From Mytilus californianus (taxonomy: Eukaryota; Mollusca; Bivalvia; Mytilida; Mytilidae): a DNA stretch of 64,000 nucleotides. How positions within the stretch are numbered: the first letter of the stretch is position 1; each line of letters begins with the position of its first letter. The notes beneath the pieces are model-generated. The model had not been told where the DNA came from. It ran no database searches and saw only the letters and a program-made list of their open reading frames with translations. A program made the translations under genes and the position numbers. The stretch is taken from NCBI RefSeq assembly GCF_021869535.1, contig NW_026262734.1, positions 98,585,285-98,649,284 of the forward strand. Reading direction: 5' to 3'. This document shows, piece after piece, positions 23,776 to 35,489 of the stretch.

Positions 23776-24783
23776 AGTATCGTACTGAAGATAAACGCGT
23801 AAAAGGAATCAAAAATGTAATCACCAATTAATATAAATCCAAAATGATCAGAAGTTTGTCTGTAATACTTTTCATATTTATGAGATTGATATCTGAAATT
23901 TCATTTTGAAGTTGTCCGAGGTTGTATAATTATTTTGTCATCTCCTAAAGACGAAAGTAGTCTTCTAAAAGAGATTGCAAATTTAGGCAACAGTTGTTTA
24001 ACGATGTTAAAATCTCATTAAACGACAAAGAAGATAAATCCCGGATAAAATCGCATCCAAAAGGAGGGCAAAAGGGTGTGTTGTTCATGTTGCAATGGTA
24101 AGAACATCCTGCTGTGCATGCATCCCCAACCATGCGGATCAACACTCATGCAAAATATCAGAATTGGAAATAGGACACAATAAAAAAAAAAGTGAGTTGA
24201 GACACAGACACATTGTATCGGTGAACCAATTTGTGATGGTGACCGTTTACTGATGATGTGTCAATTTTTTACCAAAACTTGACAGAAATTTAAAAACGCG
24301 TGTTTAGTATACATAAAGAAATGACACTCAAATAAAAAATGTTTAAAAAGCCAAATACAGTTGAAGAGAATTTAAGAATGACCATTCTGTATTGATGATG
24401 TTCTATAGATGGTAGAATTAATCTAAGATAACTTTCTATGACAAAGATGATGAAACCTGGAATTAGTTGGCAACTTTTTTCTTGTTATTAGTATATTGAG
24501 TAATCCTGAAAGATATTGGAGTCAAATATCGAAATTTTATTTTTTAGTATTAGCCATGATATTGAAGATTATTTGATACAATACTGTAAATTGTAATGGT
24601 TTTATATAATGTTCCATTGACCGACCCAATGTTCCATTGACCTGATTTAAAATATTTGTATCCTAATGGAGAGATATTCTAGTAATTGCTAGCAATATCC
24701 TTTCAATTTAGTCCGAAGAAAATATCTGAATACAAATTGTTCAATAAGACATCGTCGTATGGTAAAAAAGCCATATCTATCCC
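23776..24783. other. No gene seen
   Basis: AT-rich. There is a short direct echo of 'aatgttccattgacc' at 24609 and 24629. No other feature. Confidence 0.5.
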
Positions 24784-25385
24784 TATTATTAAGGGTAGAG
24801 ATATATCATAAAGCAAATGTTCTATACTACAACGACATTTGACTATACTACTCTGTCAATTTGTTATATCACTATAAGATAAATTTATATACTATAGAGA
24901 CGTTTTGATGTAACATCTATAACATTGAGTAACCTTTTCATACTATTCTGTCATTTTACTTTGTCATGAAGATATTCTTTCATACTATGAAGACATCTTG
25001 ATATAACATGGAGCTACCTTTTCATACTGATTTGTCATTTTACTATACTATTATGTGATATTGCTATATCATAAAGATTCATTTTATACTATATAGACAT
25101 CTTAATATAACATTAAGCAACTTTTTCATACTATTTTGTCAACTCAGTATATTATTTTGTCACGTTACTATCTTACTACGATCAATTTGTATACTATACT
25201 ATCATCTCGATATAACATGAAGCAACTTTGTCATACTATTCTGTCATATAACTATCTTATAAAGACATATTTCAATATCAAGCTACCAATTTCTTATACC
25301 ACGAGGTGTCATTTATATACCAGTAGACTACTTGATTACACTATATAAGACCATTTCATCGTACTATAAGACAATTCTATAAATA
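24784..25385. repeat. Left terminal inverted repeat with sub-terminal tandem units
   Basis: Degenerate units of about 80-100 bp carrying 'catactattctgtcatttta', then 'gacatcttgatataacat' and 'ggagctacctttt' follow each other. The first ~300 bp aligns as the reverse complement of 31000-31295. Confidence 0.8.
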
Positions 25386-25428
25386 GCGGCAAAAATTCCG
25401 AGAGAAATACATCAGCAACATCATTGTG

Positions 25429-25600
25429 ATGGCAGACGACGTGATAAAAAAGGGCCTTGGAGGAAATCGATTTGCAGGCCTTAGGGAATTGCTTTCTAGA
25501 TAAAAGAATCTATCGACTGTAATGTTGCATTTATTTTACCCTCAGCGATGTGGAATTGAAAAGACTTGGTGTCGACACGATAGGCGAAAATTACAGGTTG
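25429..25600 (+). pseudogene. SAM-like domain ORF of the transposon, broken
   Basis: Starts MADDVIKKGLGGNRFAGLRE, then LLSR and a stop. After one frame change the text is SIDCNVAFILPS, and after another DVELKRLGVDTIGENYRL. This is the pattern of a SAM-like fold (five short helices; the LGV-TIG-RL motif at the end). Two frameshifts within 170 bp make it non-functional. TACAG|GTTGGT near 25595 may be an old exon-intron junction, in which case this would be the first exon of a longer protein whose other exons I cannot find. Proteins beginning this way accompany integrase-type genes in invertebrate transposable elements (family memory). Confidence 0.65.
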
Positions 25601-25639
25601 GTATCCTCCCTAAAAAATAACATACAAACATAAATCAAA

Positions 25640-27100
25640 CCTACAGTACAAAATTTTTTCGCGAAACTGTAATTTGTATGAAAACAACGTTTTTTCTAGA
25701 AAGTATACTTAAAGCACGTGTTTGCAAGTCATGTTGACAGGTACGGTACCCTATTCAGGTTTAGCCGTATTCTTGAATATTATTATTAACTAAAAGCTGA
25801 AAGATAGTCCAGATCGGCAGATTTTTTAAATGACACTGATGTACGATTATTGTTTAAATCAGACTAATCTGCAAAATGCTTAATTAAAATTGATTAATCT
25901 TTACTTTCCTATCCAAATTTTACGACTTTCTCAAGTTTAACATAAACAACCTCGGGTCGGGGGTGGTGGTGGTGGGAGATGGGGGTGCACTGTTATTCTT
26001 AATTGATAGAGGGTGCCGCTGGGGATCTAATATCCCACCCTTTTCATATATTTAAGATTTTAAAAACGTATACTTTTTCATAATTTGCGTATGTAGAAAT
26101 GTAACCTTTTTCCACATGTGACCTATTCCAGCGGCAAGTCCTATAACCTTGTATATATCAAGTCCATCCTGAGATGACAACACGCTTAAAGCATTTATGT
26201 AATGGTTTTTTAAGATTGAAAGGTTTTTCCAGCGTTCATCTTTGATTTCCGTACCCAAACCAAACGGTAATCCCCGTACCAACATCAGACAGGTACGATA
26301 CTATGGGGTGCCTGTAAAGTGCGAAACGAAATAGAAACGAAATCAAAAGAAACCGAAATCAACGAAACGAAACGAAATAAAAATAAATCATATATATTAT
26401 GACACCGATGCGAAATATATATATTATCTCCCGTTGCATTTTAAGTCTTAGACTGGGTTGTTTATTAGAAAAACTTGGATGAACGAGAAGAAAAGTGTTT
26501 AACGTCCAGTAACAAATATTATACGTATATCGAAACAGAAGCAGAATCTTGTGGTTTGATTATGAGCATGTTTTGTGCAAGACAGGCACGCTGAGTTGTA
26601 TTATATACTCGTTTGTTTAGTGCACAAGAAACAGTGCAAAGACAATATTTCACCCTTCCGGGACGCATTTTTCCTACACTTAGTAGACAAATTATTGCTC
26701 TTCCTCCTTAACACCACTGAATAGTTGGGGAGCAGAAAATAAGTACCAATTTAAGTTGACAACTATTATGCTTGTTCAGGTGGCAGCAGAAATCCTATGG
26801 CATCAGAGAAAGTGTTAAAGTTTGGGACTGGAACAACAGAAGAGCCCCTATAGGGTTTTAAGATACATCCATGCATTGAATTTTCAGAAGTTGGGACATC
26901 CTTCTTTCCAACTGTAAATAAATACATCTTTTCATTGAGGATTCCCAAACCAACTCAAAATGCAGCATTAACAGTTGATGGGGATCTCTTGCAATTTATG
27001 ACTATGCTTTTACGAGTGATTTTTATGGACTTGAAAAAATGACAAGTTGAAAAAAGTTCTATATTTCATTCAGTAAGCTTTGTTTTTTCTGTAAATTTTA
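25640..27100. other. Transposon interior, unrecognised
   Basis: Two minus-strand open frames (26948-26766, 26285-26052) have plausible protein-like composition (PVPNFNTFSDAIGFLLPPEQ; KNLSILKNHYINALSVLSSQ) and are collinear with the integrase strand. They could be remnants of transposon-encoded exons, but I recognise no family. A short GAAAC/GAAAT-rich tract lies at 26320-26385. Confidence 0.35.
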
Positions 27101-28260
27101 GCTTACCTGACCTGAAAATTCATGTGAGCTTTAACAATCACTTGGCGTCCGTCATCAGTCCCGTCCGTCCGTCTGTCAACAATTTTGCTTAAAGATCTTC
27201 TCCAAATAACCACTTGACCAATTTAAACCAAACTTGGCCGCAGCAATTGTCCTAAGGTGGTTACTTGGAGTCTTCTGGTGTGGTATTGTGGCCCTACTAG
27301 TTTTCTTAATTCTGAAATAGGGGACCATTTTTTAGGAGGGGGACTTGTAAAAATTGATGTCGTCTCCATTTCTTGTCCGAGCCTTTTTAAATTCAAATTG
27401 AGGTTCACTCTCATGGCAACCTTAGTTGAGCTCGATTTTCAGAGACATCTTAAGTGAGTGACCTTTATTTTGGGAGGAGGACTTGTAAAATTGTACGCAA
27501 AAATTGATATCGCCTGGATAGCGTCACCATTTCTTGTCAGAATCTCTTCAAAATCAAACTGAGGTTTGCTCTCATAGAAACCTTGGATGAGTTTGATTAT
27601 CAGAAAAATCTGAAATAGGGGACATTGTCTTTGGGAGGGAGGGGGACTTGTCAAAATTGCACATAATAAATTGTTAACACAGAGATATGTCTCGTCTTTT
27701 TTATTATTTTGATAGTAAAATGAAAATGTCGAAATTAAAATAGCAATACTTTTAACATGTGAAATATGCGAAGTATGCAAAGTCAATGAACCATGACTGA
27801 AGGTACATGACAAACTAATCTCCATGGAAATGAGATGTGCCAAAGCTAATACAGCTGCATACCAAATATCATTGGCCTACCACTAGTGGTTCCCCATAAA
27901 CTGATATATTCTCAAACTAAAACATGTAAACAAAGCACAAGTTTAAAAGTCATTAGGATGGAGCCAAATAATCGTTTTGGAAATGAGATGTACCAATGTT
28001 AATCCAGTTGCATACCAAATATCATTGGTCTACCACTAGTGGTTCCCCAGAAATGTACCTTATCACAAACTAATACATTGTTGGCGACACTGCCGAAGAA
28101 GCCGGAAAACAGCATACCTTTGTCTAGATGTTTGACTCTGTCAAGGAGAGACAAAAATTAATGCATCGGGATAGCGTCTCTATTTCTTGTCTGAGCCTCT
28201 CCAAATTCAAACTGAGGTTTACTCACATCGATTTTCTTATCCAGTCACAATGCGGGGGGC
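27100..28260. repeat. Mollusc interspersed repeat with internal duplications
   Basis: Opens with 'ttagcttacctgacctg', 'cacttggcgtccgtcatc' and 'ccaaacttggcc', a motif set I recognise as widespread in bivalves. Inside, the block 'gaggggacttgt'-'aaaattg' to 'tttcttgtcc' recurs at ~27330, ~27475, ~27640 and partly ~28170. The block 'gcataccaaatatcattgg' plus 'cctaccactagtggttcccc' recurs at ~27857 and ~28010. The open frames here are repeat-derived. Confidence 0.7.
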
Positions 28261-28313
28261 ATGGGGTAATTGAGCATGCTCACTGAAGTTCATTAGTTGT
28301 TATATATGATAAT

Positions 28314-28670
28314 AAGAAGATGTGGTATGATTGTCAATGAGACAACTCTCCACAAGAGACCAAATGACACAGAAATTAACAACTATAGGCCACCATACGG
28401 CCTTCAAAATTGAAGAAAGCCAATACCGCAAAGTCAGCTATTAAAGGCCCCGAAATGACAAATGTAAGACAATTGAAACGAAAAAGCTAACGGACTTACT
28501 TATGTACAAAATAATGAACGAAAAACAAATATATTACACAGCAACAAACGACAAACACTGGATTACAGGTTCCTGACTTTGGACAGGCACATACAAAATG
28601 TGATGGGGTTAAACTAGTTTGATGGCGTGAACCCCCCCCCCCCCCCCACCCCCACCCCCCCCCCCCCCCC
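28314..28670 (+). repeat. Common mussel interspersed repeat plus C-tract
   Basis: Well-preserved copy from 'aagaagatgtggtatgattg' to 'ggacaggcacatacaaaatg', followed by a 39-bp nearly pure C run at 28632-28670. Inserted in the transposon interior. Confidence 0.85.
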
Positions 28671-28949
28671 ACAAACCTAGGACAGTGGTGTAACAGTACA
28701 ACATAAGAACAAACTATAAAAATCAGTTGAAAAGGCTTAACTCATCAGATGGATACAAATAAAAATACCTCTAAAAAATACAGATTGGACGTGGACGGGT
28801 ACTTGTACATCCACACAACAGAACGACAATAAGTACAGATCTGAGAGTACTCGCAGTTAATGACAGCTAGTTCAACGCCAATTACAACTAATGAAAAAAT
28901 CATGCATCTAAGACTATGTCTTTATGTCAAATACTTTGTTTATTTAAGG

Positions 28950-29135
28950 AATTGTGGTGGCTATGATTCAATTTTTCACATTTATTTCGGGCCATTTAGT
29001 GCTTGTTATGTGGTAGGGACTGTTGTTCCATGTTGAAGACCACACGGCGACCCCTAGATGATGGAATTTTGCCATGTTCCGTTCCATAAGGATGGTGTCT
29101 CATTGACGCATACCCTTTATCCTTTTTTTTTCATA
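28950..29135 (-). repeat. Diverged inverted interspersed repeat
   Basis: 'ttgttccatgttgaagacc' and 'ggtgtctcattgacgcatac' are diverged forms of the repeat's inverted end. Confidence 0.55.
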
Positions 29136-29389
29136 TTCTTGTAAGATTGGTAACTATAGGACAAGGCTACCTTGATTATTGGTAATTTCAAAAGATTACA
29201 ATGAGATTGGTTTTATAGTTGTCTCTGAGAAATAACATTTACACATTTGATGAAATCGTCTATTCCATGGTTCTTGGTGGTGTTTGGAAAAGGTACAGAA
29301 GTCCTAAGTGAATCTCTGTATCTCTACCACAAGGCTTCGGAAATTAGACAAAAGACTGGTCTGCTGTTACCATCTTGCTCCAAACTAGA

Positions 29390-30830
29390 ATTATCGAAAC
29401 CTTCTACACCATAATACATACTGGAGATCAAATTCTGGTATTGCACCGACTGTGTTTTGCAGCTGAACTGCTACCAAAAGAGCCAATGGTGATGACCTAG
29501 TTGTACGAAGTCGATTACAAGCACCTACCAAAATTTCGATTTTCCTGTTAATATCATCCATGAATATGTAATGCAGTACCATCAAATGAAACTGGTTCAA
29601 TGCGTCTAAAACATATGGTAAAAATAACATAGACCGCCTTCGTAGAGATCACGCCAAAGAATTTCAATGAGTTGATTAAGAGTGCTAGCTATATAGGTCC
29701 TGTAATCATGTGTCCTGGTCCATTTAATCCTAGCAGGAAATCGGCAACAAGGATATTTCTAAACCTTTGTCCGATCTAACACGTTTGGGTGTGCCATAGC
29801 GGGAAGTTCCAGTGCGATTTGATTTGATTTTTGGTGTTTTAACGCCACTTTTAAGAACCGCTTTTGGGCTATTTCGTGGCGGCTAGTTTTTATTAGTGGA
29901 GGAAGCCGGAGTGACCGGAGAAAACCACCGACCTTCGATAGGAAAACTGACAATCCTAGTCAATTAAGATTGGAGTCGAGTGCACCCGCACGAGCGGGGT
30001 TCGAACTCACAACCTCAGTGTTGACTGGCTAGTGATTATAGTAGTAACTACTTAGACCACTCGGCCACCGAGGCCCCTAGTTCCAGTGCGAAAACTGTTA
30101 ACTATTTGTTAAAAACACAACGTTTCAATAACATAAGAAATCGGCTGTAACCGTCAATTCCACCGACAATAATGAATGTCCAACGAATCAGTTTGTGATA
30201 TGTGTCTTTATGCCAAAGATAGTTAAGTCTACCCTTCTCCACACCATAAATTCACCTATGAAGCCGTCTTTCGTGTGTGCCGTTTTCGTCGACCCTTTTC
30301 ATACTGTCTCGTAGACGCCATCTCGGAACATGTATTCCTTTTTTCTTCAGCATAATTCTTAAATAGGTTTCCCCGTACCGTAGAAAGTCACTAATATTCC
30401 AATCAGAATTTTGTCAAGTTCATCTTGTATTTCAGAGAAAGAAGTTTTGTTAAAATCATATACGGCCATCCTTCTGTAAACTGTTCTCTCAGAGACGGGC
30501 AATACTCTAGAAATTTCTGATATTTCAAATCCAATCTCCAACATGTGTACTAATATAAACTTCGGAATGTTAAATTCTTGCACACCTCCAATTGAAAGTA
30601 ATTTAATCGGCTTTGATGTACTATATTTAGAGCGACCTAACCTTCAATTCATCATGTCTGACCTGTTTTGGACAACTTCATTTCATGGCATAACTGAAAA
30701 AGAATTTCTAGAGATATTCACCAAGCTTGAATCTATGCGAAAAGTGCTTCCATCCGTTAATTTAGAATTTCCTGCTAAACTCGTCCGTCCGCCATATTCA
30801 CGTCGAATTTATCATTATATGTAACCGATA
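29390..30830 (-). pseudogene. DDE integrase/transposase gene of the transposon, broken and split by a SINE
   Basis: Minus strand, in order: GRSKYSTSKPIK then a helix-turn-helix segment (LEIGFEISEISRVLPVSERT, VYRRM), RWRLRDSMKRV, LNYLWHKD, GGIDGYSRF, RVRSDKGLE, LIEILWRDLYEGGLCYFYH, and HYIFMDDINRKIE with RTTRSSPLAL. This is the integrase-core (rve-type) protein seen in many mollusc, cnidarian and fish genomes. The three catalytic positions of a DDE enzyme can be placed (D of LWHKD, D of RSDKG, E of IEILWRD). Frameshifts (near 30385, 29780 and 29640), stops (near 30250 and 30115) and a SINE at 29818-30078 show that it is inactive. It starts close to the right inverted terminus and so is probably the transposase of this element. 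The open frame on the plus strand at 30543-30824 is a shadow. Confidence 0.85.
29818..30078 (-). mobile_element. tRNA-derived SINE with 13-bp target-site duplication
   Basis: The minus strand begins at 30078 with a tRNA-like head: A box TGGCCGAGTGGTCTAAG and B box GTTCGAACCCC (30065-29990). A central part contains GGTTTTCTCCGGTCACTCC and GGCTTCCTCCAC, and the tail ends in CACCAAAAATCAAATCAAA. The element is bounded by AGTTCCAGTGCGA at 29805-29817 and again at 30079-30091, a perfect 13-bp duplication. Removing the element restores the integrase relic's sequence. The B box and duplication make the SINE call strong; the SINE superfamily is not assigned. Confidence 0.92.
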
Positions 30831-30849
30831 AAACTTGCGACTTTTTTAT

Positions 30850-31295
30850 ATTCCTTGATCAGTATTGCTGTTATATCAGTACGTCTTTATAGTGTAAAGA
30901 TGTATCATTATGATATAGAAATCTGTTAGAATAGCACAGTGAGGTGATAAGATAGTATGAAAAGGTGACTCCATATTATATCAAGATGTCTTTGTAGTAT
31001 ATGACTTTATCGTCGTAACATAGTAATATGACAGAATAGTATATATAGTAAAATGTCAATCAGTATGAAAGGGTCGCTCCATGTTATATCAAGATATCTT
31101 CATAGTGTGACATGATATCTTCACGACAAAGTAAAATGACAGAATAGTATGAAAAGGTAACTCCGTGTTATATCAAAACGCCTTTATAGTATTTAGATTT
31201 ATCTTAGTGATATAACAAATTGACAGAGTACTATAGTCAAATGTCGTTATAGTTTAGAACATTTGCTTCATGATATATATCTACCCTTAATAATA
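30850..31295. repeat. Right terminal inverted repeat with sub-terminal tandem units
   Basis: Inverted counterpart of 24784-25385; contains 'agtatgaaaaggtgactcc' then 'atattatatcaagatgtc' units in three degenerate copies (about 30955, 31063 and 31148). Confidence 0.8.
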
Positions 31296-32635
31296 TGAGT
31301 ATCGTTATCATAAGGCAGCTGTGGCGTTCTATACATATCTTACATATCTCATTTGGTTTATTGATAATTTACATTTCGCGCCTTGAACTTTGATGTATTT
31401 AAAGATTTCTATCACGTTACACTTCCACAGCACCTCCAAATGTAGTTTATGATTATATTTTCCAGAGAAATTTTTTTTTACTTCTTGCTTTAACTGTTTT
31501 GATATCCTTCATGGAGGCTTATTGCAACAAGAAAAGAAGCTACTGCAATAAGGATTTTGAATTATAAAGTTGCCGTTATCGCTTCTGAAGTTTTTTAGAT
31601 GCAAGTAGTATTTGGTTGACCATTACTGAATATATAACAACTAAGGCGGCAATAGTTACGTATGATCTTTTGATCTGTAATTTTACTGATTGTATCATAT
31701 TGCCACCGATCTAAGATAAAACAAACAAGTTGCTAGTTAATTGAGACACCGTCCGTCACTAATCTTGATAGTGATAGTCGCCATGAAACTTATATGTAGT
31801 GTCTAATTTAGTCGGTTCCTCTTAACCCTGATTACGATTTATTTGTAAAAGAAGCACACTCTTATTAACGACGTCCATATGGTGTGAACTTGAAGGAGCA
31901 TACATTACATATTAACTGATATTTGTAAACGCCTTTCAAAGAGGCAAATAGTATGTAACTGCACAAAATTGAAAAGTTGAAATAATTAAGTTTGCCATAA
32001 ATGCTAGTTCGATGACGCCGATCTCTTTCCATATTGAGGACAAGATACCAAATGTGAAGCAGACCTTTTACTGTAAAAAGTGTCCTAAATATCAAGCGCA
32101 CTGGGATATATGAGATGTAATATAAAAAAGATCAACATGTTTCACTTGTCGTAGACACATTCCCATACTTTTTTTCGTCAAATAAAGATCGCTGAATGCG
32201 ACTTGTAACTTTTTTTTTCTAGGATTGACAACTCAGCACATCAAATTGCTGATTCCTCTACAGCACGAAAGTACACCTCTTCTCTGTTGGTATGAGACAT
32301 GTTGCTAAACCTTTAGTTTTCTATGAAATATTCTGTTGACTGTTGTTTGTCTTTTGTCTTTCTTGTGAATGTGATATTGGCGGAAATTGATTAAAACAAA
32401 ACTCATCAATTTAAGGACTGAAAACGATAAACTCTCGTTTTGTCGACTACACTATGCTTACATGTATCTATACATGCGTCTACATTAAAAACATAATGAA
32501 AACTAATTATAAAAAAAAACAGTTCATTTGATTCCGAATTCATTTTGTGGGGACTTAATCAAACTTTTTCTATAATAACATGAATAAATACATTTAAAAA
32601 ACATTTTTATTTAGTATACTTTACGTTAAAATGCC
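31296..32635. other. No gene seen
   Basis: AT-rich, no recognisable domains in the short open frames on either strand. Confidence 0.45.
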
Positions 32636-33085
32636 AGATTTTGATTGGTTCATACGAGGGAGACAATTTACTCTATCCCGTGGCTCAGCGGGAGATAATT
32701 TTTTGAATATCACCCTCTCGTGCGGACCAATCAAAAATCGATAATTCAAAAGACAATGCATTGCATTTACATCAATGATTCTAAAGACAAAGCTGAAGTT
32801 TTTTCATTGATTGTCACTTCAAAAAAAAATACTTTTGTTATTTTGGTTCAACTGTACATTGTTTTGTAAACGACATCATAGATCATTACTTATAATATAA
32901 GTTTAAATGACAATAATGATAGGACATTCAGTAAAATAAATTAAATAACACATAGCTGAGAGGGTGATAGAGCAGATTATTACCCCTCGAAAAAACATTG
33001 TCAACCTTGGCTTCGCCGCGGTTTACAATGTTTTTCGGGGTAATAATCTGCTCTATCACCCTCTCAGCTATGTGTTATTTATATA
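32636..33085. mobile_element. Foldback/MITE-type sequences, two palindromes
   Basis: 32641-32745 is an imperfect palindrome (GATTGGTTCATACGAGGGAG ... CTCTCGTGCGGACCAATC). 32943-33080 is a near-perfect one: AAATAACACATAGCTGAGAG with GGTGATAGAGCAGATTATTA is mirrored exactly by the other arm, around a GC-rich centre (GGCTTCGCCGCGG). The arms of the second are ~55 bp with only two or three changes. The shared 'gagagggtgata' text suggests that both belong to one family. Confidence 0.8.
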
Positions 33086-33144
33086 GTGTCACATCTTAGC
33101 CTTCATAAAAACATTTTTTCTTTATTTTCCTTTCATCAAAAAGG

Positions 33145-33178
<34 letters not shown>

Positions 33179-34254
33179 TTGTTTTCATACTAAATCAAAA
33201 TGTCACAATCGGAAGTAGGACACAATCTGTTCAATTACAGATCAGACTAGTATATCAAGATATATTTTAACCTGAACTCACTTGAATTTAATTGTAAATA
33301 AAGGTGTTAACACAAACTGATAACAACGGCCAATATTGAAAATAATTTATCTATACGATAAAACCATTGACCGATTAATATTCAGGAAGAAATATATTTT
33401 GTTCCATACAGCTTCCCATATAATGAACTTGAACTTTGTTCAGACATCTTGAATCGGGTAAGTGTTTACGTACTGTTGTCCTCAAGAAACTATTATAACA
33501 CAATTGCCTCTGTCATTATTTTGTTTTTTTCAAAGATGTATGATTTCAAGTCAATATTGTTAGTGTGTGTGTGTGTGTATGTGTGCGTGTGTGTGTTATT
33601 ATCATTGTAACGACAGAATATGAAGATATATAGGGTGACATAGTTGAAACCGAAAGTAAATTTTAAATTCAAATTTTTCATTTGGTATTTACATTCTTGT
33701 AATTGTATCACAAGATCATTTTTAAATTAAAAACTTGTCATACATTAATTTGTCAGTGAAAGTGGGTATATAGAAGTATCTCTCATTGTTCATGTTATTT
33801 ACCTAGCCATATCAATACATTAATAAAATGCACTGAGTGAAAAGTGCGAATCGATGAAACGTACCAAAACTATTAGCCGGCACTGGAAAAGGTTACTTGC
33901 ATTTAGTATCTTCAGAGAAGATACTTGCATTACAACTTTTTGTTTTACTTACAGCAAAGGGTTGTGGCAGTGATTCTTGGAGCATCGGATATTGTAAGTA
34001 CTGTACGTTTTAAGTTAAATTACCAGTCCCCATATTTTTTAAGTCAGACAATTATTCTTCACAAGAAAACTTCAAATGCAAGCTTGAGAAAATATCTTTT
34101 TTGTTACTTTTTTTTTGCATTTTTACTGTATTTTACTGATAAATGATATTTAGTCTTTTTGCAACAACAGGAAATAAACAGTCTTGAGCTAAAATTTCAA
34201 AAAATCATAAACTTTGTCAAACATTTACGAAAAGCTTCATGATCACTACAAACC
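33086..34254. other. Microsatellites; no supported gene
   Basis: (TA)n at 33147-33177 and a (TG)n-type run at 33561-33597. A 39-nt stretch at 33954-33992 is bounded by TTTACTTACAG and GTAAGT and is open (RVVAVILGASDI) but is too short to call an exon. Confidence 0.6.
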
Positions 34255-34535
34255 AGTAAAAGTCTGAAATGGCCTATATTTGTACTTGACTGTACTATTT
34301 TTTTACTCGACCAGTCTGAATTGGTGTGAAATTTACTGGATATTACTCGACCCCTGTCTTAACATACTAGACTGTACTGATTTGTACTTGACCCTTATCT
34401 TTGCCATTGAAAATAGTCTGAACTATTACTCGACCAGTCTGAAATAGTCTTAACCCATTCTCGACCTGTACTCGACCTATTTTTTTCAGTCTGAACTATA
34501 CTCGACCAGTCTGAACCATTCTTGACCAAATAACA
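34255..34535. repeat. Short-motif degenerate repeat (ACTCGACCAGTCTGAA)
   Basis: 'ctcgaccagtctgaa' or close variants occur at ~34306, ~34432 and ~34502, with further 'tactcgacc' and 'agtctgaa' half-motifs between. Confidence 0.75.
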
Positions 34536-35480
34536 TCTACTTTTTTTAACTTTAACTGTTAAAATAACTTTCTTTTTAACTGACATGACAACAGCCACAA
34601 TGAAATAAAAATATATATAAAAACAGATTTTTACATTCTTACATGATTCTCAGATTTATCAAATCGAGATAGATAAATTATCTTATTTAATAATATTTAA
34701 TTATATTAATTTTAAAGTTTAAGAGTCTTGTTAAAAAAAATTTTTTTTTTTTTTTTTATAAACTTAATTTTCCTAAATTCCTAAATAAAAAACTTCATAG
34801 GTTTCATTGTAACATACAATAGCTATATAACTATCTTTTTAATGAGGTAACAACAGCCAAAAAAATCACTGAAATTGTTTAACCTTATATCAGAAATATA
34901 TCTATTCTTATCATAATTTGGGATATATATATATATATTATATAGTATATATCAAAACAAGATAAAAATATTAAAGAAATGAATAAAATTAGTAAAAAGT
35001 AATACCTCCTGCTTGTGGAAAACTCATTAAAAAGATGACACCTGGTCAGAGAGTAGTAAATTTTAAATAAAATCCATTCACAATTGCAACATCCTGTAAA
35101 ACTTAAATCGCAAGGCATTTTGAATTCACTAGATAAGTAATACACGAGTTCAAGAAAATTAGGGCTTTCTTTTTACCTGTAAAACACACATGTACTGAGG
35201 TAATTAAACCTGATTAAAGTGCTTCTTGTATGCCATGTTTTTAGTTTTGACAAAACCTATTTAAATTTAATTTACAAAACAAAGGTGTCATTTTTAAAAT
35301 TTATTAAGTTGCTTTATATACTATTTTATATATATTTTAATAAAAAAAAATGTTCACTTCATTATTAACTTAACTCGACTGACACCATAAATCTATACTA
35401 TGCTTAAGTTAATGGTTAAAATTGTCCAGTAACCATAAAATATATCTGAAACATCCAAAATAAATTTGAATAACATTGTG
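34536..35480. other. Very AT-rich, no gene seen
   Basis: A-run/T-run junction at 34732-34758 and (AT)n at 34922-34950. Nothing coding is supported. Confidence 0.55.
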
Positions 35481-35489
35481 AATATTAGT

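Larger units (their letters stand above)
24784..31295. mobile_element. ~6.5-kb decayed DNA transposon with long inverted termini, SAM-domain and DDE-integrase relics
   Basis: The left end (TATTATTAAGGGTAGA, then ATATATCATAAAGCAAATGT) is matched in inverted orientation by the right end (31295 inward), and similarity continues for at least 300 bp. Inside, a SAM-like ORF lies next to the left terminus (25429, plus strand) and a DDE-integrase gene next to the right terminus (30830-29390, minus strand), so the genes converge. This is the architecture of a once-autonomous cut-and-paste element, with a SAM-domain protein and an rve-like integrase of a type found in mollusc and cnidarian genomes. Both genes are broken and later repeats have inserted inside. 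No target-site duplication was found, so the exact ends are uncertain by a few bases and the superfamily is not assigned. Confidence 0.75.

Noticed and set aside
29990..30078. Functional tRNA gene
   Set aside because: A and B boxes are present, but the tRNA-like part runs into a SINE body with target-site duplications and cannot form a proper cloverleaf acceptor stem that I can draw.
30543..30824. 93-codon plus-strand ORF near the right transposon end
   Set aside because: It overlaps the N-terminal part of the minus-strand integrase relic, whose motifs are recognisable; the plus frame has none.
33954..33992. Possible 39-nt mini-exon with acceptor and GTAAGT donor
   Set aside because: Too short, no flanking exons found, and chance occurrence of AG...GTAAGT is common in this sequence.
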